The notes: generated by a model not told the origin, from the sequence alone. A DNA stretch of 32,946 nucleotides from Oscillospiraceae bacterium (GCA_016288755.1 JAEELE010000022.1:1-32946); one strand, 5' to 3'. Numbered from the stretch's first letter, positions 1-8,202 are shown. A program made the numbers and translations.

Positions 1-966
1 CAGCGTGACAGACTGCAGGCTCGTGCATCCGTCGAATAGGGCTGATGGTATTTCTTCGATACCCGCCGAGATCACTGCCGCAGACAGCGCGGTGCAGTCT
101 GCAAATGCATGATCGCCGATTGTTTTCACACTGCCCGGAATTTCGAGGTGTTCCAGACTGGTGCAGTCTGCAAATGCATGATCGCCGATTCTGGTCACGT
201 CGTTCGGCATGTTGACGTCTTTCAGACTGCTGCAGCCACGAAATGTTCCGTCAGCGATCTCGGTCACACTGTCCGGAAGATCCACCATCTGCAGCACAGT
301 GCAGTTTTCAAATGCACAGTCGCAGATCTCACACACAGACCCCGGGATATATACCGAACACAGGGCGGTGCAGTCTGCAAATGCATGATTATCGATTCTG
401 GTCACGCCGTCCGGTATGTTGACGTTTTCCAGACTGGTGCAGCCTGCAAATGCATGATTACCGATTCTGGTCACGCCGTCCGGCATGTTGACGTTTTCCA
501 GACTGGTGCAGCATAAAAATGTTCCCTCCGCGATCTCGGTCACACCCGCAATATCTGCCGCGGTCAGATCGGTGCAGTACGCAAATGCGCCGTCCCCGAT
601 GGCGGTCAGGGTTGTCGGGAGCATAACGGACTCCATATTCTCGCAGCCTTGAAACGCAAAGCTGCCGATGCTCGTCACGCCCTCCCCGATTTCCAACGCG
701 CTCACGCCGGCGGCACCGTAAAACGGGCTCGCTTCATCGGAAAAATCCGGCATTTCCCCTTCTCCGGTGATTGTCAGGGTTCCTGATTCGTCCAGCGTCC
801 ATGTGATATTTTCGTTCAGACTGCCGGACGTGGGGCCTTCGTCCGCAAAAGCCGTGAGCGTCGGTTCAAACAGCCTGACGCCCTCCGGCAGCACGGGCAG
901 TGCCCCGCCGAGCAGCGTCGCCGCGGACAGGATGACAGCCGCGGTCCTCTTCCATCGTTGTTTCAT
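1..966 (-). CDS. Secreted BspA-type leucine-rich-repeat protein (partial, C-terminus outside window)
   Basis: The frame is open from an ATG at 966 to base 1, giving 322 residues with no stop, so the 3' end lies outside the window. The start follows AAAGGA nine bases upstream and a promoter at 1031-1059. Residues 1 to about 40 are a signal peptide (MKQRWKRTAAVILSAATLL, then an alanine-containing cleavage region). A cap with the motif GTLTITGEGEM follows near residue 60. The rest is LRR_5 repeats of about 23 residues with the pattern IGxxAFxxCTSLxxVxxPxxVTxI. BspA-type LRR proteins are surface or secreted binding proteins; the ligand cannot be predicted. Several repeats are nearly identical in DNA, so the array looks recently expanded. 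A dockerin or anchor could lie in the missing C-terminus, as in the next gene. Confidence 0.9.
   Translation of the reverse strand, partial: MKQRWKRTAAVILSAATLLGGALPVLPEGVRLFEPTLTAFADEGPTSGSLNENITWTLDESGTLTITGEGEMPDFSDEASPFYGAAGVSALEIGEGVTSIGSFAFQGCENMESVMLPTTLTAIGDGAFAYCTDLTAADIAGVTEIAEGTFLCCTSLENVNMPDGVTRIGNHAFAGCTSLENVNIPDGVTRIDNHAFADCTALCSVYIPGSVCEICDCAFENCTVLQMVDLPDSVTEIADGTFRGCSSLKDVNMPNDVTRIGDHAFADCTSLEHLEIPGSVKTIGDHAFADCTALSAAVISAGIEEIPSALFDGCTSLQSVTL
371..508 (-). repeat. Near-identical 69-bp tandem LRR repeats
   Basis: Two 69-bp units (371-439 and 440-508) differ at only a few bases, and related units continue on both sides (about 60-370). Each encodes one 23-residue leucine-rich repeat. 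The motif GCAAATGCATGAT recurs in most units. The low divergence suggests recent duplication or unequal crossing-over within the gene. Confidence 0.85.
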
Positions 967-1030
967 GCTCTTTGGTCCTTTCTGCTGCATATTATTCCGC
1001 GCACCGCGCAGCTTCGGTACGACCATTTTT

Positions 1031-1059
1031 ATTATAGCACATCGCAGCAGAAAATGCAA
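1031..1059 (-). promoter_or_regulatory. Sigma-A promoter of the partial LRR gene
   Basis: On the minus strand TTGCAT (1054-1059) and TATAAT (1031-1036) are separated by 17 bases. The predicted start near 1024 leaves a leader of about 58 bases before the ATG at 966. Confidence 0.8.
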
Positions 1060-1210
1060 TGCGCGATCGCGTAAAATTGGACTGCTCACAGACGACACGC
1101 CGCAAAAAAGCAGGACAGTCTGTGCAGCCGCCCGCGGGCGGCTGCTCTCCATTTGCATAGAATTTCATTTGCACGCATACACTGCACCAAATCAAAATGC
1201 GAGGTGCAAT

Positions 1211-1372
1211 ATGAAACAGCTCATCAAGAAATATGCGCTCAAAGCGGCTATGGTCGCCGGGCACGGCAAATCAACTGAAACTGTTTCTGGAACGGTAGTC
1301 GTCGCAGCAGGGGAGCGGCTTTGGAACGCTGCATCGGAAAGTAAATACAAAGGAACCGCCGTCTGCGGTTGA
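1211..1372 (+). CDS. Candidate small ORF, 53 residues, unknown
   Basis: An ATG at 1211 follows GAGGTG by four bases and opens a 53-residue frame starting MKQLIKKYALKAAMVAGHGK and ending in VCG. The N-terminus could form a basic amphipathic helix, loosely like the leader of an AgrD-type cyclic autoinducer precursor. The usual cysteine-containing core followed by a proline and acidic tail is not evident, and no agrB or agrC is nearby. The stop lies inside the hairpin that terminates the LRR gene on the other strand. No convincing promoter precedes it. It could be a decayed small gene or chance. Confidence 0.25.
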   Translation: MKQLIKKYALKAAMVAGHGKSTETVSGTVVVAAGERLWNAASESKYKGTAVCG

Positions 1373-1386
1373 TTGCAGACGGCGGT
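1355..1386 (-). terminator. Rho-independent terminator of the 1703-residue LRR gene
   Basis: A perfect 12-bp stem (ACCGCCGTCTGC with GCAGACGGCGGT) and an 8-base loop lie seven bases after the stop at 1393. On the minus strand TCCTTTGTATTT follows. Confidence 0.8.
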
Positions 1387-1392
1387 CAGAGT

Positions 1393-4300
1393 TCAGTAAG
1401 CTGTTTGATACCTGGTCATTTCATCCAGATACCGCAGCAGATATTTCAGGTCGACCATCGTCAGCATAGACGGCGCATAATCCGGGAATTCGATCGTCAC
1501 CTGCTCCGTGAAATATTTGACGAGCGTCACTGCATCCGCGATCGTGACCCTGCCGTCGCCGTTGAAATCGGGCAGCTCACCGGCAATATAGCTTCTGCTG
1601 TTGCTGCCGACAGTCGGCACAAACGGGATCTCATGCTCGATCGCATAATACTCCAGCTGCGAGCCCGCGATGCCGCTGATCTGAGACAGCATCTTGGAGT
1701 CAAATGCCTGGTCTTCGACGATCCCGACTTCTCCCTGGAATTCCACCGTACAAAGCTCGTTGCAGCCATAGAAGAGCCGTTTGGGTATCCTCGTGATGCC
1801 GCTGCCGACCACCGCGGAATGCAGATATCTGCAATAGCCGAACACCTCTTCCCCGAGGTCTGTCACGGAATCCGGCAAAGTGAGCTCAAGCAGCCCGCAG
1901 CCGTAGAATGTCTGCTGACCGATGATCTCGATCTGCTTTCCGAAGCTGACTTCCGCGAGACTGCCGCAGGAATAGAACGCCTGATCTTCAATGCACCGCA
2001 GGCTGTCCGGCAGCGTGATCTCAGTCAGTGCGTGGCAGTCCATAAAGGCACTGTAGCCGATGGCATTGACATTCTTTCCGAGCTGAACGCTCTCCAGATT
2101 TATGCAGTAGTTGAAGGAATTATGATCGATCGCGGTGATGCCGTCGCCGATCACCAGATGCAGCACATCCGGTTTTGAGAAGCCGTTGAATATGCTGTTT
2201 GATCCGAGGACGCCCTCGCCGCTGATCGTCAGTGTGCCGGTGTCGCGGTCAAAGACCGCGCGCGGGGTAGGATCGTAGGAGGTCGTCGTTTCGGTCGTTG
2301 TCGTTTCGGTCGTCGTGATTTTGGTCGTCGTTGTGGTCGTTGTGGTGGTGGTCGTGGTCTCGGGCGGCTCCGTGGTGAACTGTGCCGCGTCGATCAGCGA
2401 AAATTCCAGACCGTTTTCCGACGCGAACGCCTCCGCCGTCGAGCCCGCAAAGCCGACGATGCTGACACAGCCCGCATATGCGCTGTCGGAGGTGAAGAAG
2501 CTGCCCGCACTGATCCGGCAGTCGGGATTCAGGAAATACAGGGTCTTTTTCGCGTATGACCCGCTGTCCGTTTCCAGCAGCGGATAAAAGACCGCCATGT
2601 TCACCGATCTGATCTGCACAGGGAAAACGACCTCATTCACAGAGCTGAGCGCAAATGCCCTGCTGCCGACCGTGCAGCTGCTGTGCGGCAGCGTGATCTT
2701 CGTCAGCGCCTTGGTCCCCTGAAACGCATTCGCGCCGATCTCGGTGACGCTGTCGGGCAGGGCATCGAGCTCGAGCGATTCGCAGTCGTAGAACGCGCCC
2801 TCGCCGATCGTTTTCAGCGTGCGCGGCAGCACGACCTTTTTGATCTGCTTCCGCGATTCATAGGTGTAATTGCCGATCGACTCGATCCCCTCAGAGATGA
2901 TGACTGTATGGAACCCGTAGCCGTCCCACGGCTTCTTCATCAGGAGACCGAAATCCTCCATCTGCCCCGTGCCCTCGATGATCAGCTCCTTTTCGACGGT
3001 GACCTCCCATGTGATGCCCTCGCAGAGCTCGCCGGAGGCAACCGGCTCGACCTCGTTGAGCGCGCGGTGCGGGATGCCCTTGCTGACCAGATAGCTCCAC
3101 AGCGTCGAATCGGTGTAGCAAGCGACCACGGTATCCGGGTGCAGGGTACCGGTCATGGTGACCTTCAGACCGAGCACAGTGATCTCTCTGACGAGCGTCC
3201 GGTCGCCGAATGCGTCGGTGATCTGCGTAACCTTCTCCGGGACCGTGATCGTTTCGAGCGATGCGCAGTTCCGGAATGTGCCCTCCTTCAGCGCCGTGAT
3301 GCTCGCGGGCAGCGTGACGGATGCGAGCTTTGTGCATCCGGAAAATGCGTATTCGCCGAGCGTCGTCATGAATTTCGGCATCTCGGCAGACGTCAGTGAC
3401 GTGCAGCCGGAGAAGGCATAACTGCCGATCGTCTCGACCGACCCGGGCACCCTGAATTCCGCGAGCGACTCGCAGCCGGAGAAGGCGTAGCTGTTGATCA
3501 TCTGAACCGTCGCGGGCAGTCTGACATCTGTGAGCGCTTTGCAGTTGTAGAAGGCATAGGTTCCGACCGTCAGAATCTCCGAGGAAGCTGCGTTCACACT
3601 TGTGAGTGCGGAGCAGCCGGCAAAGGCATTGCTTTCGACCGACTGCAGCTGATTGGGCAGAACAATCGACTCCAGCGCGTTGCAGCCGGAAAAGGCATAG
3701 CTGCCGATCACACGCAGCGGGCCCGGCAGCGTGATCTCAGTGAGCGCGGAACAGCCCGCAAATGCATAGTCTTTGATCTGCACGACCGAATCGGGGATCG
3801 TGACCTTTGTCAGTCTGGGCAGCGAACGAAACGCATTCTTGCCGATCACCGTGATGCCGTCGTCGATCACCACCTCGGAGATGAAGGCTCTGCCGCTTTC
3901 CCACGGCGGAGACGGAATGCTCTCCGTGATGAGGTCCGGCATCGCACCCGTGCCGGAAATCTGCAGCAGACCGTAGCCGTACAGGGTATAGATGCATGTC
4001 CCGCCGAGCACACCCGTGCTGAGGACCGAATTGCTGCTCAGCGGCTCGAAGGGATTTCCGTGCCTGTCGGCAAAATCCTGAATTGCGGAATTGGCATAGC
4101 CGCAGATTGTCACGCTTTTCGCGATGCCGGGGTCACCGGTAAAGCTGAGGCAATAGAACGTGACCTTTTTGAGATTGGTGCACCGGGAAAATACATCGCT
4201 GCCGAACTGCTCCAGCGTGGACGGCAAGGTGATCTCGGTGAGTCCCGTGCACGCAAGGAATGCGCTGTCTCCGATGCTCCTGACGCCCTCCGGGACGGTG

Positions 4301-6504
4301 ATCGCTTTCAGACTGCCGCAGCCCTCAAACGCACTGCTGCCGATTGCTGTGAGCGTGTCGGGCAGGGAAACGGATGCCAGCGCGGAGCAGCCCCTGAATG
4401 CGTTCTCACCGATCGTTTTGATGCCGCTTCCGAGTGTGACCGCTGTGAGCGACACGCAGTCTGAGAAGGCATCGTCCGGGATGTACATGACCCCGCCCGG
4501 AACGCTGACGGATTTCAGCGCCGCACAGCCGCTGAATGTACCGTTCGTGATGCCGATGAGGGTGTCCGGCAGGATGAGTGCTTCCATATCCGGCAGCACC
4601 GAGAATTTCGTTCTGCCGAGCGAGGTGAACCATTCAGGGACCGTGACCTTCGTCACCGTGCCGTTTGCCCAGATGCGCTTCGCGACGTGATCGGTGCCGG
4701 AGATCCAGACATTGGTGCCCGCGGCATAGCAGATGCCGAGATTGGGCGAGCTTGTCAGCGCATAGGTCTCAGCATATTGCTCCGCGGTCGAATTTGCCCA
4801 GCAGATCACCGTGCCCTGCGGGATCGTGTCCGCGGAATCTGCGATCTCGCAGCCCGGGTGCATCACGGTCACCTGCGTGAGCTTCGTGCAGCCCGCGAGC
4901 GCGTGTTCGCCGATGCTGCACACGCTTTCGGGGAATACGATCTCCGTGAGCGCCGTGCAGCCTGCAAACGCCTCGCTGCCGACGCGGATGAGGCTCTCCG
5001 GGAGCGTGATCGCGCTGAGCGCCTCACAGTTTGCAAAGGCGCCGCTGCCGATTTCGGCAATGCCGTCCTCCAGCGTGACCGATGCGAGATCGGTGCAGTT
5101 CCGGAAGGCATCCTCCGGCAGCGCCGACACCGTGCCGCTGACCGTGACCGCCTTGATCTGCGTCCGAAGCTGCGACCATCCGGCGGGGTCGGTATCTGCG
5201 GCAGAGAGCGTCAGCGTGCCGCCGGTGAAGCTCCAGCCGGTGCCGGTCGGGTGCAGCGGGATGAACGTGCAGTTCGGGTCTTTTTCCGCATAGCCCGCAA
5301 GCCATGTGAAGGTCTCGTAGCAGGTGACCGTGCGCTGGAGATTGTTCGCGGTGCTGAAGCCGAAGATCGCCGCATTGGTCGCGACTGAACAGGTGAGGCA
5401 GTTTGCGCGGATGTCGCTCAGCGACGTGCAGTCATAGAACGCCTGACTGTCCATGACCGCCAGACTGGCGGGCAGGGTCACCGCGGTCAGGCGGTTGCAG
5501 TTGGAGAATGCCTCCGCCCCGATGATGCGCAGACCCTCCGCGATGCTCAGACTTTTCAGGCTGATGCAGAAATTGAACGCCCTTCTGTCGATGGAGCGCA
5601 TCCCCGCAGGCAGCGTCAGCGCGGTGATGCCGGTGCCGCTGAACGCAGACTCGCCGATGTAGGCGAGGGAGTCGGGCAGTGTGACGGAGGTCAGCTCCTT
5701 GTGCGTCTGGAGCAGCTCCCGGCAGATGCCCCGCGTGCCGGAGCGGAACGAGCAGCTTGTGACGGAGACCGCATCGCCTTCCGCCTCGCCCTCCAGAGAC
5801 ACTGCCCAAGTGTCGACATAGCCGATGCTGCCGACATATTCCACGCATTTCGCACCCTCAAAGGCGCCGTGCATGATGGTATTGACGCTGGACGGAATGG
5901 TGAGACTCGCAAGCGAGGTGCATTCGGTAAAGGCATCCTTGCAGATCAGCAGCAGGCCCTCGGGCAGCGTCACGGTTTTCAGCGAGGTGCACTGCGCAAA
6001 GGCATAGTCGCCGATTTCTGTGACCTGCGACGGGATATTGACCGAGGTCAGCGCATAGCAGCAGTTGAAGCAGTACGAAGGAATGCTTGTGATCTCGGTG
6101 CTGAGATTGCTGAACGACGTCATATACTGGCACTTCGCGAATGAAGCAGGCGCCAGACTTTTGACGTCCTTGTCGATGATGACCTTTTTGATGACGGTGG
6201 ACGGCACGGTTTTGCCGTTTTTGATATCCGTCTCGGTCAGATAGCCCGAATAACCGGACCACGGCGGGATGGTGTTGGTATACATGTCGTCGTTGCCGGA
6301 AATGGTGAGGGTGCCGTCGCTTTCCAGCCACCATTTCAGCTCCTTGCCGCAGTATCCCGAATCAACGACTGTCACCGCAGAGACCGCGGCCTCCGGGGCG
6401 GCCGCCGCTGCTAAACAGAACGGCGCACATATCTCAGGCTGTGAGAACGGCACCGCAAGCAGGGCTGCTGCGCAAAGCGCTGCTGCCAAACGTTTCAAAA
6501 TCAT
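1393..6504 (-). CDS. Large secreted BspA-type LRR protein with poly-Thr linker and dockerin-like C-terminus
   Basis: The protein has 1703 residues. The start at 6504 is chosen because GGGAGGA lies seven bases upstream and a signal peptide begins there (MILKRLAAALCAAALLAVPF). The frame is open further upstream, but that part overlaps the promoter. LRR_5 blocks are each introduced by a degenerate cap related to GTLTISGxGxM, near residues 60, 425, 595, 850, 1170 and 1425. A linker of almost pure threonine spans about 1378-1414. Near residue 1645, DFNGDGRVTIAD is a typical dockerin type I calcium loop. The second loop (DYAPSMLTMVD) has lost most ligand residues, so this is a half-degenerate dockerin. 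Dockerins bind cohesins in cellulosome-like assemblies, so docking onto a scaffoldin or cell surface is inferred. A weaker alternative is an unpaired EF-hand. Confidence 0.93.
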   Translation of the reverse strand: MILKRLAAALCAAALLAVPFSQPEICAPFCLAAAAAPEAAVSAVTVVDSGYCGKELKWWLESDGTLTISGNDDMYTNTIPPWSGYSGYLTETDIKNGKTVPSTVIKKVIIDKDVKSLAPASFAKCQYMTSFSNLSTEITSIPSYCFNCCYALTSVNIPSQVTEIGDYAFAQCTSLKTVTLPEGLLLICKDAFTECTSLASLTIPSSVNTIMHGAFEGAKCVEYVGSIGYVDTWAVSLEGEAEGDAVSVTSCSFRSGTRGICRELLQTHKELTSVTLPDSLAYIGESAFSGTGITALTLPAGMRSIDRRAFNFCISLKSLSIAEGLRIIGAEAFSNCNRLTAVTLPASLAVMDSQAFYDCTSLSDIRANCLTCSVATNAAIFGFSTANNLQRTVTCYETFTWLAGYAEKDPNCTFIPLHPTGTGWSFTGGTLTLSAADTDPAGWSQLRTQIKAVTVSGTVSALPEDAFRNCTDLASVTLEDGIAEIGSGAFANCEALSAITLPESLIRVGSEAFAGCTALTEIVFPESVCSIGEHALAGCTKLTQVTVMHPGCEIADSADTIPQGTVICWANSTAEQYAETYALTSSPNLGICYAAGTNVWISGTDHVAKRIWANGTVTKVTVPEWFTSLGRTKFSVLPDMEALILPDTLIGITNGTFSGCAALKSVSVPGGVMYIPDDAFSDCVSLTAVTLGSGIKTIGENAFRGCSALASVSLPDTLTAIGSSAFEGCGSLKAITVPEGVRSIGDSAFLACTGLTEITLPSTLEQFGSDVFSRCTNLKKVTFYCLSFTGDPGIAKSVTICGYANSAIQDFADRHGNPFEPLSSNSVLSTGVLGGTCIYTLYGYGLLQISGTGAMPDLITESIPSPPWESGRAFISEVVIDDGITVIGKNAFRSLPRLTKVTIPDSVVQIKDYAFAGCSALTEITLPGPLRVIGSYAFSGCNALESIVLPNQLQSVESNAFAGCSALTSVNAASSEILTVGTYAFYNCKALTDVRLPATVQMINSYAFSGCESLAEFRVPGSVETIGSYAFSGCTSLTSAEMPKFMTTLGEYAFSGCTKLASVTLPASITALKEGTFRNCASLETITVPEKVTQITDAFGDRTLVREITVLGLKVTMTGTLHPDTVVACYTDSTLWSYLVSKGIPHRALNEVEPVASGELCEGITWEVTVEKELIIEGTGQMEDFGLLMKKPWDGYGFHTVIISEGIESIGNYTYESRKQIKKVVLPRTLKTIGEGAFYDCESLELDALPDSVTEIGANAFQGTKALTKITLPHSSCTVGSRAFALSSVNEVVFPVQIRSVNMAVFYPLLETDSGSYAKKTLYFLNPDCRISAGSFFTSDSAYAGCVSIVGFAGSTAEAFASENGLEFSLIDAAQFTTEPPETTTTTTTTTTTTKITTTETTTTETTTSYDPTPRAVFDRDTGTLTISGEGVLGSNSIFNGFSKPDVLHLVIGDGITAIDHNSFNYCINLESVQLGKNVNAIGYSAFMDCHALTEITLPDSLRCIEDQAFYSCGSLAEVSFGKQIEIIGQQTFYGCGLLELTLPDSVTDLGEEVFGYCRYLHSAVVGSGITRIPKRLFYGCNELCTVEFQGEVGIVEDQAFDSKMLSQISGIAGSQLEYYAIEHEIPFVPTVGSNSRSYIAGELPDFNGDGRVTIADAVTLVKYFTEQVTIEFPDYAPSMLTMVDLKYLLRYLDEMTRYQTAY
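2262..2373 (-). repeat. Poly-threonine-coding low-complexity tract
   Basis: Runs of ACC/ACG/ACA codons on the minus strand encode a linker of nearly pure threonine with a few glutamates, between the fifth LRR block and the last. Thr-rich linkers are typical between modules of clostridial extracellular enzymes and are often glycosylated. The tract is prone to slippage, so its length may vary between strains. Confidence 0.85.
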
Positions 6505-6559
6505 ATTCGTTCCTCCCTTCGTCAAAACAGAGCCGACGATGCAGATGGCTGTTGCTTTT

Positions 6560-6588
6560 ATTATATCACAATCAACCGGAAATTGCAA
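6560..6588 (-). promoter_or_regulatory. Sigma-A promoter of the large LRR gene
   Basis: The minus strand carries TTGCAA (6583-6588), 17 bases, then TATAAT (6560-6565). The -35/-10 arrangement closely matches the promoter of the other LRR gene (TTGCAT-N17-TATAAT), which suggests similar control. The leader is about 50 bases. Confidence 0.8.
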
Positions 6589-6650
6589 CCGAATATAAAA
6601 AAAGCAGAAATGTTCCATCTGTGCAGGATGAAGCAGAAATCGCAGTAGTG

Positions 6651-6767
6651 CATGATCTTTTGAACTTCCTTTTCCTGTTCTGGTGTCAGTATTCTTTTCT
6701 CACCTTTACTGCGTCCGCGTTTTTTAGGTTTTAAAGTAGCCCCTCTGCTTCTTTGTGCAGGAAACAA
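6651..6767 (-). pseudogene. IS630-family transposase remnant
   Basis: About 39 residues resemble the segment just after the N-terminal helix-turn-helix of IS630-type transposases: an LKPKKRGRSKGEKR basic stretch followed by LTPEQEKEVQKIM. Similarity stops after KIM, where the frame runs into unrelated sequence. No DDE catalytic part or terminal inverted repeat is visible. It marks a past insertion at the edge of the mobile-looking block, between the LRR gene and the relaxase. The family call rests on pattern recognition only. Confidence 0.5.
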
Positions 6768-6883
6768 TTATGATTCCGGTGATCCGTTCCACACACCTGC
6801 AAAACCGCTTGATTTCGCCCATATCACTGTGATACCTGCAACGCACTGACAGAAAGAATCCCTGATAAATCTAAAATGGGGCT
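6768..6883. other. Intergenic gap with no gene seen
   Basis: This stretch between the transposase remnant and the relaxase stop has no plausible coding frame and no strong hairpin. It may hold the outer edge of the mobilizable block, but no terminal repeat could be recognised. Confidence 0.4.
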
Positions 6884-7378
6884 TTATATCTTTCTCTGTT
6901 TCCTGTTTCCGTATATTAACTGATACTCCATCCCGGTAACCGCCTTCACATGACAGCAGAACTGATTCAGCTCAGAAGGTCCGGAATGATAGAGTTTGCC
7001 GTTTTGCAGATTAACAGAATTCATCACCAGATGCATATGGTAATGCGCTGAATCACCATCGGCATGATGAACAGACCACATCACCTGATAGTTGTCCTTG
7101 AAGAATGCTGCTATCACCGGAGCGGCTTGCGATGCAAATACCAGATTGTCCGTCGGTCCATCGAATGATACGATGAAATGCAGGAGCGGATTCGTGCTCG
7201 TCTGCCCATAATAACTCTTGACTGCTTCCATTTGTCTGTACGCAGCCTTTGCGTCAAACGGATTCACACCAAAACCTCCGCATGTAAGCTCCCGTCCGTC
7301 GCGGATATAGTTGCAAGCATTTTGCAGATATTGCAACCCACCGTCTGAATCTCGTATAATCTTCACAATGATTGCCAT
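6884..7378 (-). CDS. Minimal MobA/VirD2-type relaxase (164 residues)
   Basis: Relaxases nick one strand at oriT and stay covalently attached through a tyrosine during plasmid mobilization. The metal-binding triad is clear: HADGDSAHYHMHLVMN near residues 102-117 fits the H-x-D...HxHxH...N pattern of MOBP-type enzymes. Candidate catalytic tyrosines are Y17 and Y24 (in ACNYIRD). The start at 7378 has AAGGGGGTG upstream and overlaps the 3' end of the MobC-like gene by 16 bases, so the two are probably translationally coupled. At 164 residues it holds only the catalytic domain, with no helicase or primase extension. It may therefore be a naturally compact relaxase or a truncated one. The stop is clean and no frameshifted continuation was seen downstream. 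Confidence 0.85.
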   Translation of the reverse strand: MAIIVKIIRDSDGGLQYLQNACNYIRDGRELTCGGFGVNPFDAKAAYRQMEAVKSYYGQTSTNPLLHFIVSFDGPTDNLVFASQAAPVIAAFFKDNYQVMWSVHHADGDSAHYHMHLVMNSVNLQNGKLYHSGPSELNQFCCHVKAVTGMEYQLIYGNRKQRKI

Positions 7379-7638
7379 AAATCGTCACCCCCTTCCCGTA
7401 GTTCTCTCGCAAGGATGGGGTTCGTCTGTTCGCATGCATCTGCCGCGAGGTTGATCAAGTTTTGAATTTGCAGCAGTTGATGCGGGTTGATTTTTTGGTC
7501 ATTATGTGTTGCCGCATCGACCACAAAGGAACTTACTGACATGTTACGTTCCTTCGCCTTGTTCCTGACTTCTTCGTACTGTGCCTGTGTCATACGAGTT
7601 GGCACCATACGTGTCTTCTTCTCCTTGGGGTCTTTCAT
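7363..7638 (-). CDS. MobC-like relaxosome accessory protein
   Basis: The protein has 91 residues. The start at 7638 is preferred to an in-frame ATG at 7656, because GAAAGGAG lies eight bases before 7638. The N-terminus (RMVPTRMTQAQYEEVRNKAKERNMS, given here as a region) has the look of a ribbon-helix-helix DNA-binding fold, followed by a helical tail. MobC-type proteins bind oriT and help the relaxase melt the nick site. The position immediately upstream of and overlapping the relaxase supports this role. The AT-rich intergenic region upstream is the likely binding site and oriT. Confidence 0.75.
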   Translation of the reverse strand: MKDPKEKKTRMVPTRMTQAQYEEVRNKAKERNMSVSSFVVDAATHNDQKINPHQLLQIQNLINLAADACEQTNPILARELREGGDDLWQSL

Positions 7639-7800
7639 AATCAAAACTCCTTTCATGATTTAATCTTCTTGATTTAATAATATATTATATAATAAATATA
7701 AATATAATATATTGCAGGAATTCACTTCGTGAATTATCGCATTGTAATACAAAAACGCAATAAAAAACCTAATTAAATATTAGTATCACAGAGCGATGAG
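7639..7800. other. AT-rich divergent intergenic region, candidate oriT/promoter zone
   Basis: The stretch 7670-7720 is almost entirely A and T with many TATAAT-like hexamers. A hairpin with arms AATTCAC and GTGAATT and a 3-base loop lies at about 7721-7737. The region separates the mobC/relaxase pair from the divergent DUF960 operon, where oriT usually lies in such elements. No known nic consensus could be matched, and -35/-10 pairs cannot be chosen with confidence. Confidence 0.4.
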
Positions 7801-7825
7801 CCGGCTTTTGTGCCGGCGTTTTTTT
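7800..7825 (+). terminator. Rho-independent terminator with no coding sequence upstream
   Basis: A GCCGGC stem with loop TTTTGT and complementary GCCGGC is followed by G and seven T. It points rightward, but the nearest upstream genes are on the other strand. It therefore ends either a short non-coding RNA from the AT-rich region or a leader attenuating the DUF960 operon. Confidence 0.8.
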
Positions 7826-7867
7826 ATTATTTGTTAAATCGAAATATATATTATTATTGTGAAGCAA

Positions 7868-7884
7868 CGGGGCTTCATGCCCCG
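7868..7884 (+). promoter_or_regulatory. Leader hairpin upstream of the DUF960 gene
   Basis: CGGGGC, loop TTCAT, GCCCCG forms a strong 6-bp hairpin about 17 bases before the ribosome binding site GAAGGAG (7901-7907). No T-run follows, so it is not a terminator. It may stabilise the mRNA 5' end or affect translation. Confidence 0.5.
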
Positions 7885-7916
7885 GCGCTTAAACTTTCAT
7901 GAAGGAGATGTTCAAA

Positions 7917-8201
7917 ATGTTCGACAATCAGCGCTACCTGACCCGCGGAATCAGCACAACAATTCCGCCACCGCTGCAAGTCCTGATATGGAATCTGATT
8001 GACCTGCTTCCACCGGATCGCGACTACTTGCAAATTTTCGACCTCGCTCCGTTTGGTGGAATGCAGCAAATCATACACCGCTCCGAGCAGCCGGAGTATA
8101 AGAAGATTTTTCTGTTCCCGAGCGACAACCCGATCTCCGCGAAGGTATATGTCATCGACGATGACACCCACAGCACAATGCTCCTCGCCGAGGAATACTG
8201 A
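7917..8201 (+). CDS. DUF960 family protein
   Basis: The protein has 94 residues. Of three in-frame ATGs (7899, 7908, 7917), the last has the best spacing (nine bases) to GAAGGAG. It carries the family pattern: MFDNQRYLTRGI, then IPPPLQVLIWNLID, DYLQIFDL and HRSEQPEYKK. DUF960 proteins are small, of unknown function, and recur on plasmids, phages and integrative elements of Firmicutes. Here it is the first gene of a plus-strand operon with the amidoligase and amidotransferase. A hairpin between it and the amidoligase probably lowers downstream expression. Confidence 0.8.
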   Translation: MFDNQRYLTRGISTTIPPPLQVLIWNLIDLLPPDRDYLQIFDLAPFGGMQQIIHRSEQPEYKKIFLFPSDNPISAKVYVIDDDTHSTMLLAEEY

Positions 8202-8202
8202 C

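Noticed and set aside
60..520. CRISPR-like regular repeats
   Set aside because: The 69-bp periodicity is explained by LRR codons in an open reading frame; units adjoin without unique spacers.
1369..6144. Long open frames on the plus strand opposite the large LRR gene (for example 1369-2178, 2683-3399, 4687-5388)
   Set aside because: They mirror the repetitive GC-rich LRR codons, lack ribosome binding sites, and translate to Arg/Asp-rich sequence with no domain.
6505..6618. In-frame upstream extension of the large LRR protein
   Set aside because: It would place the promoter -10 and -35 inside the coding sequence and bury the signal peptide; the start at 6504 has the ribosome binding site.
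7670..7720. Plasmid replication origin iterons
   Set aside because: The stretch is simple AT sequence without repeated iterons, and no replication initiator gene is present in the window.
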